From NCBI RefSeq assembly GCF_004137685.1, contig NZ_QYBB01000007.1:1-64000 (forward strand): a stretch of DNA of 64,000 nucleotides, read 5' to 3'. Made by a program: the position numbers and the translations under genes. Below are positions 26,927 through 38,418 of this stretch, in pieces. The DNA comes from Lichenibacterium minor (GTDB taxonomy: Bacteria; Pseudomonadota; Alphaproteobacteria; Rhizobiales; Beijerinckiaceae). Below the pieces are notes generated by a model. It searched no databases, was not told the origin of the DNA, and saw nothing but the letters and a program-made list of their open reading frames with translations. Position 1 is the first letter of the stretch. The number at the start of each line of letters is the position of its first letter.

Positions 26927-28342
26927 TCAGTTGAACAGCGACCGGAGCTGCCCGATGAGGAACGACCGCCGGGTTTCCGACAGCTTGGCCAGGAAGGTTT
27001 CGGCCCAGCGGTCGATGTCCTGGCGCGAGATGCGCTCGAACATGGAAGCGAAGCGCGCCTGCCGCTCGTCCAGCGGCATCTCCAACGCGGTCCGCAGGGC
27101 CTGCGCCATGCCTTCCGTCTCGTGCGGATTGACGATCAGCGCCGCGTCGAGCTCGGCGGCGGCGCCGGCGAACTGCGACAACAGCAGCACGCCCGGGTCG
27201 GCCGGGTCCTGCGACGCCACATATTCCTTGGCGACGAGGTTCATGCCGTCGCGCAGCGGGGTCACCAGCGCCGCCGCGGCGATGCGGAACACCCCCGCCA
27301 GCGCTTCGCGCGGATAGGAGCGGTTGATGTAGCGGATCGGCGTCCAGGCGGCTTCGCCGAACTGGCCGTTCACCTCGCTCACCAGCCTGTTCACGTCGTC
27401 CGACATGTCGCCGTATTCGGGGATCTCGGAGCGGCTCTTCGGCGTCACCTGGAGGTAGGTCACGCGGTTGCGCCAATTGGCCTCGTGTTCGAGGAAGTGC
27501 CGGTACCCCTCGACGCGGTGGACGATGCCCTTCGAATAGTCGAGCCGGTCCACGCCCACCACCAGCTTGCGGCCCTGCAGGCTGTCGCGCAGCTCGCGCG
27601 TGAAGCCGGAATCCACCGTTTCGGCCGCCACCGCGGCGAGGTCGGCGGTCTCGATGCCGACCGGGAAGGCGCCGATGCGGACCACCCGCCCGTCGACCGC
27701 ATAGGAGGTGCCGTCGCGACCCTGGTGCCCGCCCGACATGGCGAGGTAGCGGCCGTAGTTGTTGCGGTCGTTCTCCGTCTGGAAGCCGACGAGGTCGTAG
27801 TGGCTGAGCGCCCCGATCGTCTGCTCCTGCTTCGGGATGGTGAAGAGCAGGTCGGCCGGCGGACAGGGGATGTGGAGGAAGAAGCCGATCGGGTTGTTGA
27901 AGCCGCGCGACCGCAGCTCCCGCGCCAGCGGCATCAGGTGGTAGTCGTGGACCCAGATGACGTCGTCGGGCTTCAGCAGCTTCGCCAGGTGGTCGGCGAA
28001 GAGCGCGTTGACGCGCAGGTAGCCGCCGAGGTCCGAGCGGTTGAACTCCGCGAGGTCGACCCGGTAGTGCAGGATCGGCCACAGCACGCGGTTGGCGAAG
28101 CCCGTGTAATATTCGTTGTAGTCGCCCGTCGACAGGTCCGTCACCACGTAGGTGACGTTGTCGCGTTCGACCGTCTGCGGCTCGACGGCGGGACCGTCGT
28201 CGATCTTGCCGCTCCAGCCGAACCACAGCCCGGGCCGCGACTTCAGCGCGGCATGGACCGCCACCGCCAGGCCCCCGGGCGGCGGCGGGTGGCCCGGCTC
28301 CGGCACCGTGACGCGGTTGGAAACGATGACCAGCCGGCTCAT
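26927..28342 (-). CDS. otsA: Trehalose-6-phosphate synthase
   Basis: The 471-residue GT20 enzyme transfers glucose from UDP-glucose to glucose-6-phosphate. The N-terminus (RLVIVSNRV, PPPGGLAVAVHAAL), VWVHDYHLMPLA, FFLHIPCPPADL, VVGVDRLDYSKGI and LRDGMNLVAKEYVASQ mark both Rossmann domains of the GT-B fold. It is the second gene of an otsB-otsA unit, 118 bp after otsB, and is likely transcribed from the sigma-EcfG promoter ahead of otsB. Trehalose protects against drying and osmotic or heat stress. Confidence 0.96.
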   Translation of the reverse strand: MSRLVIVSNRVTVPEPGHPPPPGGLAVAVHAALKSRPGLWFGWSGKIDDGPAVEPQTVERDNVTYVVTDLSTGDYNEYYTGFANRVLWPILHYRVDLAEFNRSDLGGYLRVNALFADHLAKLLKPDDVIWVHDYHLMPLARELRSRGFNNPIGFFLHIPCPPADLLFTIPKQEQTIGALSHYDLVGFQTENDRNNYGRYLAMSGGHQGRDGTSYAVDGRVVRIGAFPVGIETADLAAVAAETVDSGFTRELRDSLQGRKLVVGVDRLDYSKGIVHRVEGYRHFLEHEANWRNRVTYLQVTPKSRSEIPEYGDMSDDVNRLVSEVNGQFGEAAWTPIRYINRSYPREALAGVFRIAAAALVTPLRDGMNLVAKEYVASQDPADPGVLLLSQFAGAAAELDAALIVNPHETEGMAQALRTALEMPLDERQARFASMFERISRQDIDRWAETFLAKLSETRRSFLIGQLRSLFN

Positions 28343-28460
28343 CGAGCCCCCTCCCAGTTGCGGGTCCCCGGGGAAGCCCTGCGCGACGGCGTCCCGCCGA
28401 TCGCCGTCACCCTAGCGGCGAAGGGCAGGGCGTCAATGGACCAGGGGTCGAGCGTGCCCA

Positions 28461-29219
28461 TCATGCGGGCCGGCCGCCGCGGCTCGCGAAGGCGCCGAGC
28501 CAGGACCGCACCGCGGCGGGGTCGGCGAAGGTGCCCCGCGTCCCCGGCAGGTCCCGGCCGACCCCGTAGGCCCGCCCGCCCCGCGCTTCGGCGGCGGCGA
28601 ACCCCGGCAGGTCCGTGACGTCGTCGCCGACGAAGACCGGACACCGCCCCGCGAAGGGCGCGCGGCCCATCAGCTCCGCGATGGCGGCGCCCTTGTCGAC
28701 GCCGGGCCGCTTCAGCTCGAACACGAAATGCCCGGGCAGGAGGACCAGCCCGCCGTCCCCCCGGGCTTCGCGGACGCTGTCCAGCGCGTCGCGCAGCCGC
28801 GGCCCCGTGTCGGGCGCGGCGCGGTAGTGGACCGCGACGGAAAAGCCCTTGTCCTCGACGATCGAGGCGGGGAAGTCCCGCGCGACGGCGAGGATCTCAT
28901 CCCGCAGTGTGGAGGGCAGCGGCTCGACCTTGGTCCAGACGGGCCCGTCGGCGAAGCGGAACTCCGCCCCGTGGACGCCGCTCGCGGTGAAGCGCCGCGG
29001 CGCGAACAGGCGGTCGAGCTGCGCGACGCTGCGGCCGCTGACCAGGGCCAGGGCGCCGCCGCAGAGCCGCTCGGCCGAGGCCAGGTCGTCCAGCAGCCCG
29101 GGTGCCACCGCCACGGCGTCCGGGGTGGGCGCGATGTCGACCAGCGTGCCGTCGACGTCGAAGAACAGGCAGGCATCGTGGGGCGGGAGTTCGGGGATCA
29201 TCCGACGGTCGGCTCGCAT
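28461..29219 (-). CDS. otsB: Trehalose-6-phosphate phosphatase
   Basis: The 252-residue HAD-family enzyme removes phosphate from trehalose-6-phosphate. Motif I is CLFFDVDGTLVDIAP with the nucleophile and acid aspartates. VSGRS provides motif II, LKRPGVDKGAAI gives the lysine, and PVFVGDDVTDLPGF is motif III. The trehalose-phosphatase cap segment includes GVHGAEFR. The ATG at 29219 is taken; ATG 29201 (MIPELPPH) is six codons downstream and also plausible. A sigma-EcfG promoter lies about 55-75 bp upstream. Confidence 0.95.
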   Translation of the reverse strand: MRADRRMIPELPPHDACLFFDVDGTLVDIAPTPDAVAVAPGLLDDLASAERLCGGALALVSGRSVAQLDRLFAPRRFTASGVHGAEFRFADGPVWTKVEPLPSTLRDEILAVARDFPASIVEDKGFSVAVHYRAAPDTGPRLRDALDSVREARGDGGLVLLPGHFVFELKRPGVDKGAAIAELMGRAPFAGRCPVFVGDDVTDLPGFAAAEARGGRAYGVGRDLPGTRGTFADPAAVRSWLGAFASRGGRPA

Positions 29220-29271
29220 GCGGGATTCGGACGACGCGGGGGGGCGTCAGCCGACACCCTCGGGCCCGTTC

Positions 29272-29296
29272 AACGTCGGCATCGGGGGTGAGTTCC
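29272..29296 (-). promoter_or_regulatory. Sigma-EcfG promoter for otsB-otsA
   Basis: On the minus strand GGAAC (29296-29292) is followed after 16 bases by CGTT (29275-29272). This is an exact match to the GGAAC-N16/17-CGTT consensus of the alphaproteobacterial general stress sigma factor EcfG. Transcription would begin near 29265 and give a leader of about 45 bases before otsB. Confidence 0.8.
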
Positions 29297-29338
29297 GGCC
29301 CGGCCGCGCGCTTCGGTCGCGGCCCGGCCCTGCGGCGA

Positions 29339-29364
29339 GGAACCGCAGTGTCGGGCGCGACGTT
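29339..29364 (+). promoter_or_regulatory. Sigma-EcfG promoter for the glycosyltransferase-debranching enzyme genes
   Basis: On the plus strand GGAAC (29339-29343) is followed after 17 bases by CGTT (29361-29364), again an exact EcfG consensus. It points away from the otsB promoter, 42 bp from it, and lies 145 bp before the ATG of the glycosyltransferase gene. Confidence 0.75.
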
Positions 29365-29509
29365 CTGCTTCCGACCGAGCGCCGGGCAAGCCGGCACGGC
29401 CCCGTCGCGCCGCACGAGCTGCGGCGCGGCTTCGCGCTCCCCGGCGGTCGGGGGTTCCCGACCGCGACCATCACACCGTCAGTCGATCCTCGAGCTCCGG
29501 AAGCCTGGC

Positions 29510-30643
29510 ATGAGAATCGCGCAGATCGCCCCCCTGATGGAATCCGTGCCGCCCCGGCTCTACGGCGGCACCGAGCGCATCGTGTCCTGGCTGACCGAGG
29601 AGCTGGTGCGCCAGGGACACGACGTGACGCTCTTCGCCAGCGGCGATTCCATCACGGCCGCCGATCTCGTCCCCTGCACGGCGGAAGCCATCCGCCTGTC
29701 CGACACCATGCGGGACTACCTGCCCCACACGCTGATGATGGCCGAGCGCGTGCACCGGCTCGCGGACGCCTTCGACGTGCTTCACTTCCACGTCGACCTG
29801 TTCCACTTCCCCCTGTTCCGCGCCACGCCCGACAAGGTGCTGACGACGCTGCACGGGCGGCAGGACATCCCCGACCTGTGGCCCTTCTACCGGGCCTTCC
29901 CGGAGATGCCGCTGGCGTCGATCTCGGACGCGCAGCGCGCCCCCATCCCCGACGCCAACTTCGCCGGCACCGTTCTGCACGGCCTGCCCGCCGACCTGCA
30001 CCGGCCGTCCTACGACCCGCGCGGCGGCTACCTCGCCTTCCTGGGCCGGATCTCGGCCGAGAAGCGGCCGGACCGCGCCATCCGCATCGCCCGCGCCCTC
30101 GGCATCCCGCTGAAGATCGCCGCCAAGGTGGACGATGCCGACCGCGGCTATTTCGAAGCGGTGATCAGGCCCCTCCTGCAGGAGGGCGGCGGGGTCGAAT
30201 TCATCGGCGAGGTCGACGAGCGCGCGAAGACGCGGTTCCTCGGCGAAGCCCGGGCGCTCCTGTTCCCCATCGACTGGCCGGAGCCCTTCGGCCTCGTGAT
30301 GATCGAGGCCATGGCCTGCGGCACGCCGGTGCTGGCCTTCCGCCACGGCTCCGTGCCCGAGGTGGTCGAGGACGGCATCACGGGACGCGTCGTCGGCTCG
30401 GTCGAGGAGGCCATCGCGGCCGTGCCGCAGGTGATGGCGATGGACCGCCGCAAGGTGCGCCGCCGCTTCGAGGAGCGCTTCACCGCCGAGCGCATGGCGC
30501 GCGACTACCTCGCCCTCTATGCCCGGCAGGCGGCGCTGGCGGAGGTCGCCGATGCAGTGCCCCGCGTCGGCGCGCCGGGCACGGCCCGCGGCGCGCTCGA
30601 CCGCGACGCCCTCCTGCACCGGCGGTCCGCTGTCGCGCAGTGA
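29510..30643 (+). CDS. GT4-family glycosyltransferase of the stress-sugar locus
   Basis: The 377-residue GT-B enzyme begins MRIAQIAPLMESVPPRLYGGTERIV, the donor-domain start seen in a GT4 subgroup common beside glycan genes. YLAFLGRISAEKRPDRAI, VEFIGEVDERAKTRFLG and the donor-binding EPFGLVMIEAMACGTPVLAF (E-x7-E) are clear. The product is unknown; an alpha-glucosyl transfer into glycogen-like or osmolyte sugars is an inference from neighbours. It is preceded by an EcfG promoter and followed, 103 bp on, by a debranching enzyme gene on the same strand. Confidence 0.88.
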   Translation: MRIAQIAPLMESVPPRLYGGTERIVSWLTEELVRQGHDVTLFASGDSITAADLVPCTAEAIRLSDTMRDYLPHTLMMAERVHRLADAFDVLHFHVDLFHFPLFRATPDKVLTTLHGRQDIPDLWPFYRAFPEMPLASISDAQRAPIPDANFAGTVLHGLPADLHRPSYDPRGGYLAFLGRISAEKRPDRAIRIARALGIPLKIAAKVDDADRGYFEAVIRPLLQEGGGVEFIGEVDERAKTRFLGEARALLFPIDWPEPFGLVMIEAMACGTPVLAFRHGSVPEVVEDGITGRVVGSVEEAIAAVPQVMAMDRRKVRRRFEERFTAERMARDYLALYARQAALAEVADAVPRVGAPGTARGALDRDALLHRRSAVAQ

Positions 30644-30746
30644 CCGAAGGGGAGCCGGCTCCGCCCGGCTTCCCACCCGAGCCCGCGACGCGGCTGGTCC
30701 GGCCCGCGCCGCGGCCCGCCCCTCCTGACCGGGACGCTCCCCCGAC

Positions 30747-32954
30747 ATGACCGATCCCAGCGGCGACGGATTCCCCCGCGAGCCCGAAGGCCCCGCGAAG
30801 CCCGATCCCACCGAAAGGACGCCGTTCTACATCCCGGCGACCGCCACCGCGGCGCGGCCCCGCCACACGCTGAAGCATGGCGACACCTTCGCGGTGCTCG
30901 ACAGCTTCGGCGACATCGGCGCTTCCGCGGGCGGGCCGGACGGGCTGTTCGACCACGACACCCGCTACCTGTCGCGCTTCGAGATGCTGCTGGCCGGCTC
31001 GCAGCCGCTGCTGCTCGGCTCGGGCGTGCGCGACGACAACCTCACCTTCACGGTCGACCTCACGAACCCCGACGTGTACCGGGACGGCCGCATCGTCCTG
31101 GCCAAGGACACGCTGCACGTCGTGCGCACCACCTACCTGTGGGGCGGGACCGCGCACCAGCGCATCCATGTGGTCAACCACGGCGCCGACGGCGCCGCCT
31201 TCACGCTCGGCTTCGTCTTCGGCTGCGACTTCTCCGACCTGTTCGAGGCGCGCGGCATGCGTCGCGACGCGCGCGGCACGATGTCGGAGGCGGCCGAGGG
31301 CGACCGCGTCGCCTTCGGCTACGCGGGGCTCGACGGGATGCCGCGCCGGGCGGTGCTGCGCTTCGCGCCGGCGCCGCGCCGGCTCGCGAGCGGCGCTGCC
31401 ACCTACGAGGTCGCGCTCGACCCCGGCGCGTCCTTCACCGTCACGGTCGCGGCCGAATGCTCCGGCCCGCGCCCGGCCGAGACGGCGGAGTTCCGCCGGG
31501 GCCTCGTGGCGGCCAACCGCGCCGCCAAGGCGCTGATGCGCGGCGTCGCGACGGTGGACTCCTCCAACGAGGTGTTCAACGAGGTCCTGCGCCGCTCGAC
31601 GGCCGACCTCTACATGCTGCTGACGGACACGCCGCAGGGCCTCTACCCCTATGCCGGCATCCCCTGGTATTCGACGACCTTCGGCCGCGACGGCATCATC
31701 ACAGCCCTGCAGATGCTGTGGATCGACCCCGCCGTCGCCCGGGGCGTGCTGGCCCGCCTGGCCCATTTCCAGGCGACGGGTTTCGACGCGGAGGCGGACG
31801 CCGAGCCGGGCAAGATCCTGCACGAGATGCGCGGCGGCGAGATGGCGGCGCTGAAGGAGGTCCCCTTCGGGCTCTACTACGGCTCGATCGATTCCACGCC
31901 GCTGTTCATCGTGCTGGCCGGCCTCTACCTCGAGCGCACCGGCGACCTCGACGCCATCCGCGGCCTGTGGCCAGCCATCGAGCGGGGCTTCGCCTGGATG
32001 GACGGGCCGGGCGACCGGGACGGGGACGGGTTCCTCGAATACGCCCGCGCCGACGAGACGGGGCTGCAGAACCAGGGCTGGAAGGACTCGCAGGACGCGG
32101 TGTTCCATGCCGACGGGTCGCTGGCCGAAGGCCCGATCGCCCTGGTGGAGGTGCAGGGCTACGCCTATGCGGCGCGCCACGGCGGCGCCCGCATGGCCGA
32201 AGCGCTGGGCTTCGGCGAGCGCGCCGCCGCGCTGCGCGGGCAGGCCGAGGCGATGCGGGACCGGTTCGACGCCGCCTTCTGGTGCGACGAGATCGGGATG
32301 TACGCCATCGCGCTCGACGGCGCCAAGAAGCCCTGCCGGGTGCGGACTTCCAACGCCGCCCACGTCCTGTGGACCGGCATCGTCAAGCCCGAGCGCGCGG
32401 CCCGCATCGCAGCCGAGGTGGTGAGCCCGAAGTTCCTGTCTGGCTGGGGCGTCCGCACCGTGGCGGTGGGCGAGCCGCGCTACAACCCGATGAGCTACCA
32501 CAACGGCTCGGTGTGGCCGCACGACAATGCGCTGATCGCCTGGGGCCTCGCCCGCACCGGGCAGGCGGAGGCGGCCGAATGCGTCTTCTCGGCCCTGTTC
32601 GCCGCTTCCGCCTGCTTCGACTCGCGCCGACTGCCGGAGCTGTTCTGCGGCTTTCGCCGGCGCCGTGGTGCCGCGCCGACCCTTTACCCGGTCGCCTGCG
32701 CGCCCCAGGCCTGGGCGGCCGGCACGCCGTTCCTGCTGCTGCAGGCCAGCCTGGGGATCGAGTTCGACCCGGCGGCGCGGGCGATCCGCTTCCGCAACCC
32801 GCGCTTGCCCGCCTTTCTGGAGGAGATCACCCTGCGCGACCTCGGCTTCGCGGAGGCCAAGGTCGACGTGACGCTGCGCCAGGTGGGGCGCCATGCGGCC
32901 TTGCGCGTGCTGCGCAACACCGGCGCCGTGCAGGTGTCGATGCTGCTGGACTGA
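30747..32954 (+). CDS. Amylo-alpha-1,6-glucosidase (glycogen debranching-type enzyme)
   Basis: The 735-residue protein has an N-terminal beta-rich GDE_N_bis domain (about residues 25-250: LKHGDTFAVLDSFGDI, GLFDHDTRYLSRFEMLL) and a C-terminal alpha/alpha barrel (about 270-700). The barrel shows YPYAGIPWYSTTFGRDGIITALQML, NQGWKDSQDAVFHADG and MSYHNGSVWPHDNALIAWGL, whose acidic residues are those expected for catalysis. Such proteins hydrolyse alpha-1,6 branches or related alpha-glucosides. With otsBA and the GT4 gene it forms an alpha-glucan and trehalose module under predicted stress control. Confidence 0.9.
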   Translation: MTDPSGDGFPREPEGPAKPDPTERTPFYIPATATAARPRHTLKHGDTFAVLDSFGDIGASAGGPDGLFDHDTRYLSRFEMLLAGSQPLLLGSGVRDDNLTFTVDLTNPDVYRDGRIVLAKDTLHVVRTTYLWGGTAHQRIHVVNHGADGAAFTLGFVFGCDFSDLFEARGMRRDARGTMSEAAEGDRVAFGYAGLDGMPRRAVLRFAPAPRRLASGAATYEVALDPGASFTVTVAAECSGPRPAETAEFRRGLVAANRAAKALMRGVATVDSSNEVFNEVLRRSTADLYMLLTDTPQGLYPYAGIPWYSTTFGRDGIITALQMLWIDPAVARGVLARLAHFQATGFDAEADAEPGKILHEMRGGEMAALKEVPFGLYYGSIDSTPLFIVLAGLYLERTGDLDAIRGLWPAIERGFAWMDGPGDRDGDGFLEYARADETGLQNQGWKDSQDAVFHADGSLAEGPIALVEVQGYAYAARHGGARMAEALGFGERAAALRGQAEAMRDRFDAAFWCDEIGMYAIALDGAKKPCRVRTSNAAHVLWTGIVKPERAARIAAEVVSPKFLSGWGVRTVAVGEPRYNPMSYHNGSVWPHDNALIAWGLARTGQAEAAECVFSALFAASACFDSRRLPELFCGFRRRRGAAPTLYPVACAPQAWAAGTPFLLLQASLGIEFDPAARAIRFRNPRLPAFLEEITLRDLGFAEAKVDVTLRQVGRHAALRVLRNTGAVQVSMLLD

Positions 32955-32976
32955 CGGTGTGGCGGGCGGCGGCGGC

Positions 32977-33213
32977 TCAGGCCGCCGGTTCGAGCCGGGT
33001 GCCGTCGTGCGGCTCCGCCGCGAACCGCTCGATCCCGGCGGCGTCGCCGGTCAGCACCGTCAGGACTTCGACGCCGGGCAGGCCCTTGTCGGTCGTGCCG
33101 CCGGGCCCGACCGACAGGCCCGCCTCCAGGGCGGCGCCGCGCACGGCCGTTTCAAAGGCGTGGGCCGCCTCGCCCGTGGGGAACAGGTTCGAATACCGCC
33201 GCTCGATCGCCAT
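32977..33213 (-). CDS. Small hypothetical protein
   Basis: The 78-residue soluble product (MAIERRYSNLFPTGEAAHAFET, then LPGVEVLTVLTGDAAGIERFAAEP) has an alternating strand and helix pattern suggesting a small alpha/beta fold. No family is recognised. It converges on the debranching enzyme gene with only 22 bp between stops, where a GC hairpin may end both transcripts. Confidence 0.55.
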   Translation of the reverse strand: MAIERRYSNLFPTGEAAHAFETAVRGAALEAGLSVGPGGTTDKGLPGVEVLTVLTGDAAGIERFAAEPHDGTRLEPAA

Positions 33214-33416
33214 GCCGTCGCCTCCTCGTTCCGTCGGGCGGGGAACGTTTCCGGCCGCGCCCCGGGTCCGTCCCGGGCGACGCGCGAAAATCCCCCGCGC
33301 CTTATCATGGGTGAGCGACAGGGCCGGCCGGCCCCCTTAAGGCGATGGCCCATGCGCCATCCCGTCCCCAGCGCCGCCCGCTCCGACCGGCCCGCCGTCG
33401 CGCCGCGGCGCGGGGC

Positions 33417-33512
33417 ATGAGCCTCGCGGACGTCTACATCGGGGCGTTCCTGGGCAGCCTCGTGCTCCTGGGCGTGCTGGGGTGGCTCCTGCTCTGGCCG
33501 TCGCAACGCTGA
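33417..33512 (+). CDS. 31-residue single-helix membrane peptide
   Basis: The short frame MSLADVYIGAFLGSLVLLGV continues to LGWLLLWPSQR and is almost entirely one membrane helix with a short polar tail. It ends 43 bp before the SorC-type regulator start. Only composition and position support it. No clear Shine-Dalgarno sequence precedes it. Confidence 0.35.
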   Translation: MSLADVYIGAFLGSLVLLGVLGWLLLWPSQR

Positions 33513-33555
33513 ACGGATCGTTGTGGCCCCCACGTCCCCGCGCTACACGTCGCCC

Positions 33556-34584
33556 ATGGCCAAGGACAGGAGCCGGGAACCCGCCAGCGGGGAACCCGCC
33601 GCGACGCCCACGGGAGGAACGCCGCAATCCGGCCGACGGTCGCAGCGGCTGCGGCTGCGGGCGGCCTGGATGTACCACGTCGAGGAGATGACCCAGAGCG
33701 CCATCGCCGAAGCGCTGGGCGTCGGCCGCGTCACCGTGGTGCGCCTGCTGTCGGACGCGCAGGCGCTGCACGAGGTCCGCATCTCCCTCAGCCGCGACAT
33801 CGCCGAGCTCACCGCGCTGGAGCGCGCGCTGGAACGGCGCTTCGGCATCGGCGAGGCCGTGGTGGCGCCCCTCTCCTCGCCCGCGGCCGACCCCACCCTG
33901 CCGATCGGCGCCGCCACGGGCCGCACCCTGTCCGACATGCTGCGCCCCGGCATGCGGATCGGCGTCGGCTGGGGCCGGACGCTGATCTCGGCCCTCAACG
34001 CCATCGACGAGCGGCCCCTGCCGGGGCTGGCCGTCGTGTCGATGCTGGGCGGCATCGCCAAGGTGCTCCAATACAACCCCGCCGACTTCGCCTGGCAGCT
34101 GTCGCGGCTGCTGCAGGCCGACTGCTTCCTCATCCCGGCCCCGGCCGTGGTGGACGGCCCCGACACCAAGCGGGCGCTGATCGAGCGCTGCGGCCTGGGC
34201 GAGATCTTCGACCTCGGCCGGGCGCTCGACGCCGTGCTGATGAGCGTCGGCGGCATGGGGCCGGACAACACGTCCTTCGGCTTCGGCTATTTTTCCGAGG
34301 CCGACCGCCGCTCGCTGCTCGCCGCCGGGGCGGTCGGCGACCTGCTCTACCAGTTCTACGACATCGACGGCGTCGTGCTCGACCATCCCGTCAACGCCCG
34401 CGTGATGGCGGTGCCCTGCGACAGCATCCGGGCCGCGCCCGTGCGGATCCTCACCTCGGGCGGCCCCGGCAAGGTGGACGCCATGCTGGGCGCCATCCGC
34501 CTCGCGCGCCCGACCGTGCTGATCACCGACGAGGCCACGGCGGCGTCGCTGCTGGAGCTGGCCGGAAACGGGCCGGCGTCCTGA
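33556..34584 (+). CDS. SorC/DeoR-type sugar-binding transcriptional regulator
   Basis: The 342-residue regulator has an N-terminal helix-turn-helix (AAWMYHVEEMTQSAIAEALGVGRVTVVRLL, split here: MTQSAIAEAL then VGRVTVVRLL) and a C-terminal SugarBindDom (PF04198) resembling sugar-phosphate isomerases, with GVGWGRTLISAL, GPDNTSFGFGY and a late ITDEATAASLLEL. The effector is normally a phosphorylated sugar. No obvious sugar catabolic genes adjoin it, so its targets are unknown. The ATG at 33556 was preferred to the GTG at 33523. Confidence 0.88.
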   Translation: MAKDRSREPASGEPAATPTGGTPQSGRRSQRLRLRAAWMYHVEEMTQSAIAEALGVGRVTVVRLLSDAQALHEVRISLSRDIAELTALERALERRFGIGEAVVAPLSSPAADPTLPIGAATGRTLSDMLRPGMRIGVGWGRTLISALNAIDERPLPGLAVVSMLGGIAKVLQYNPADFAWQLSRLLQADCFLIPAPAVVDGPDTKRALIERCGLGEIFDLGRALDAVLMSVGGMGPDNTSFGFGYFSEADRRSLLAAGAVGDLLYQFYDIDGVVLDHPVNARVMAVPCDSIRAAPVRILTSGGPGKVDAMLGAIRLARPTVLITDEATAASLLELAGNGPAS

Positions 34585-34664
34585 CGCGCGTTTCGAGCTG
34601 CGGTGCTGCGCCCCGTTGCGCGGGGCCGCCATTTTGCTAAGCCATTGACAGCGAAAGCGCTGCC

Positions 34665-38372
<3,708 letters not shown>

Positions 38373-38418
38373 GCGACGCAGCCCGCCGCCGGTCCCGCCC
38401 CGTCCCCGGAGCGGCCCG

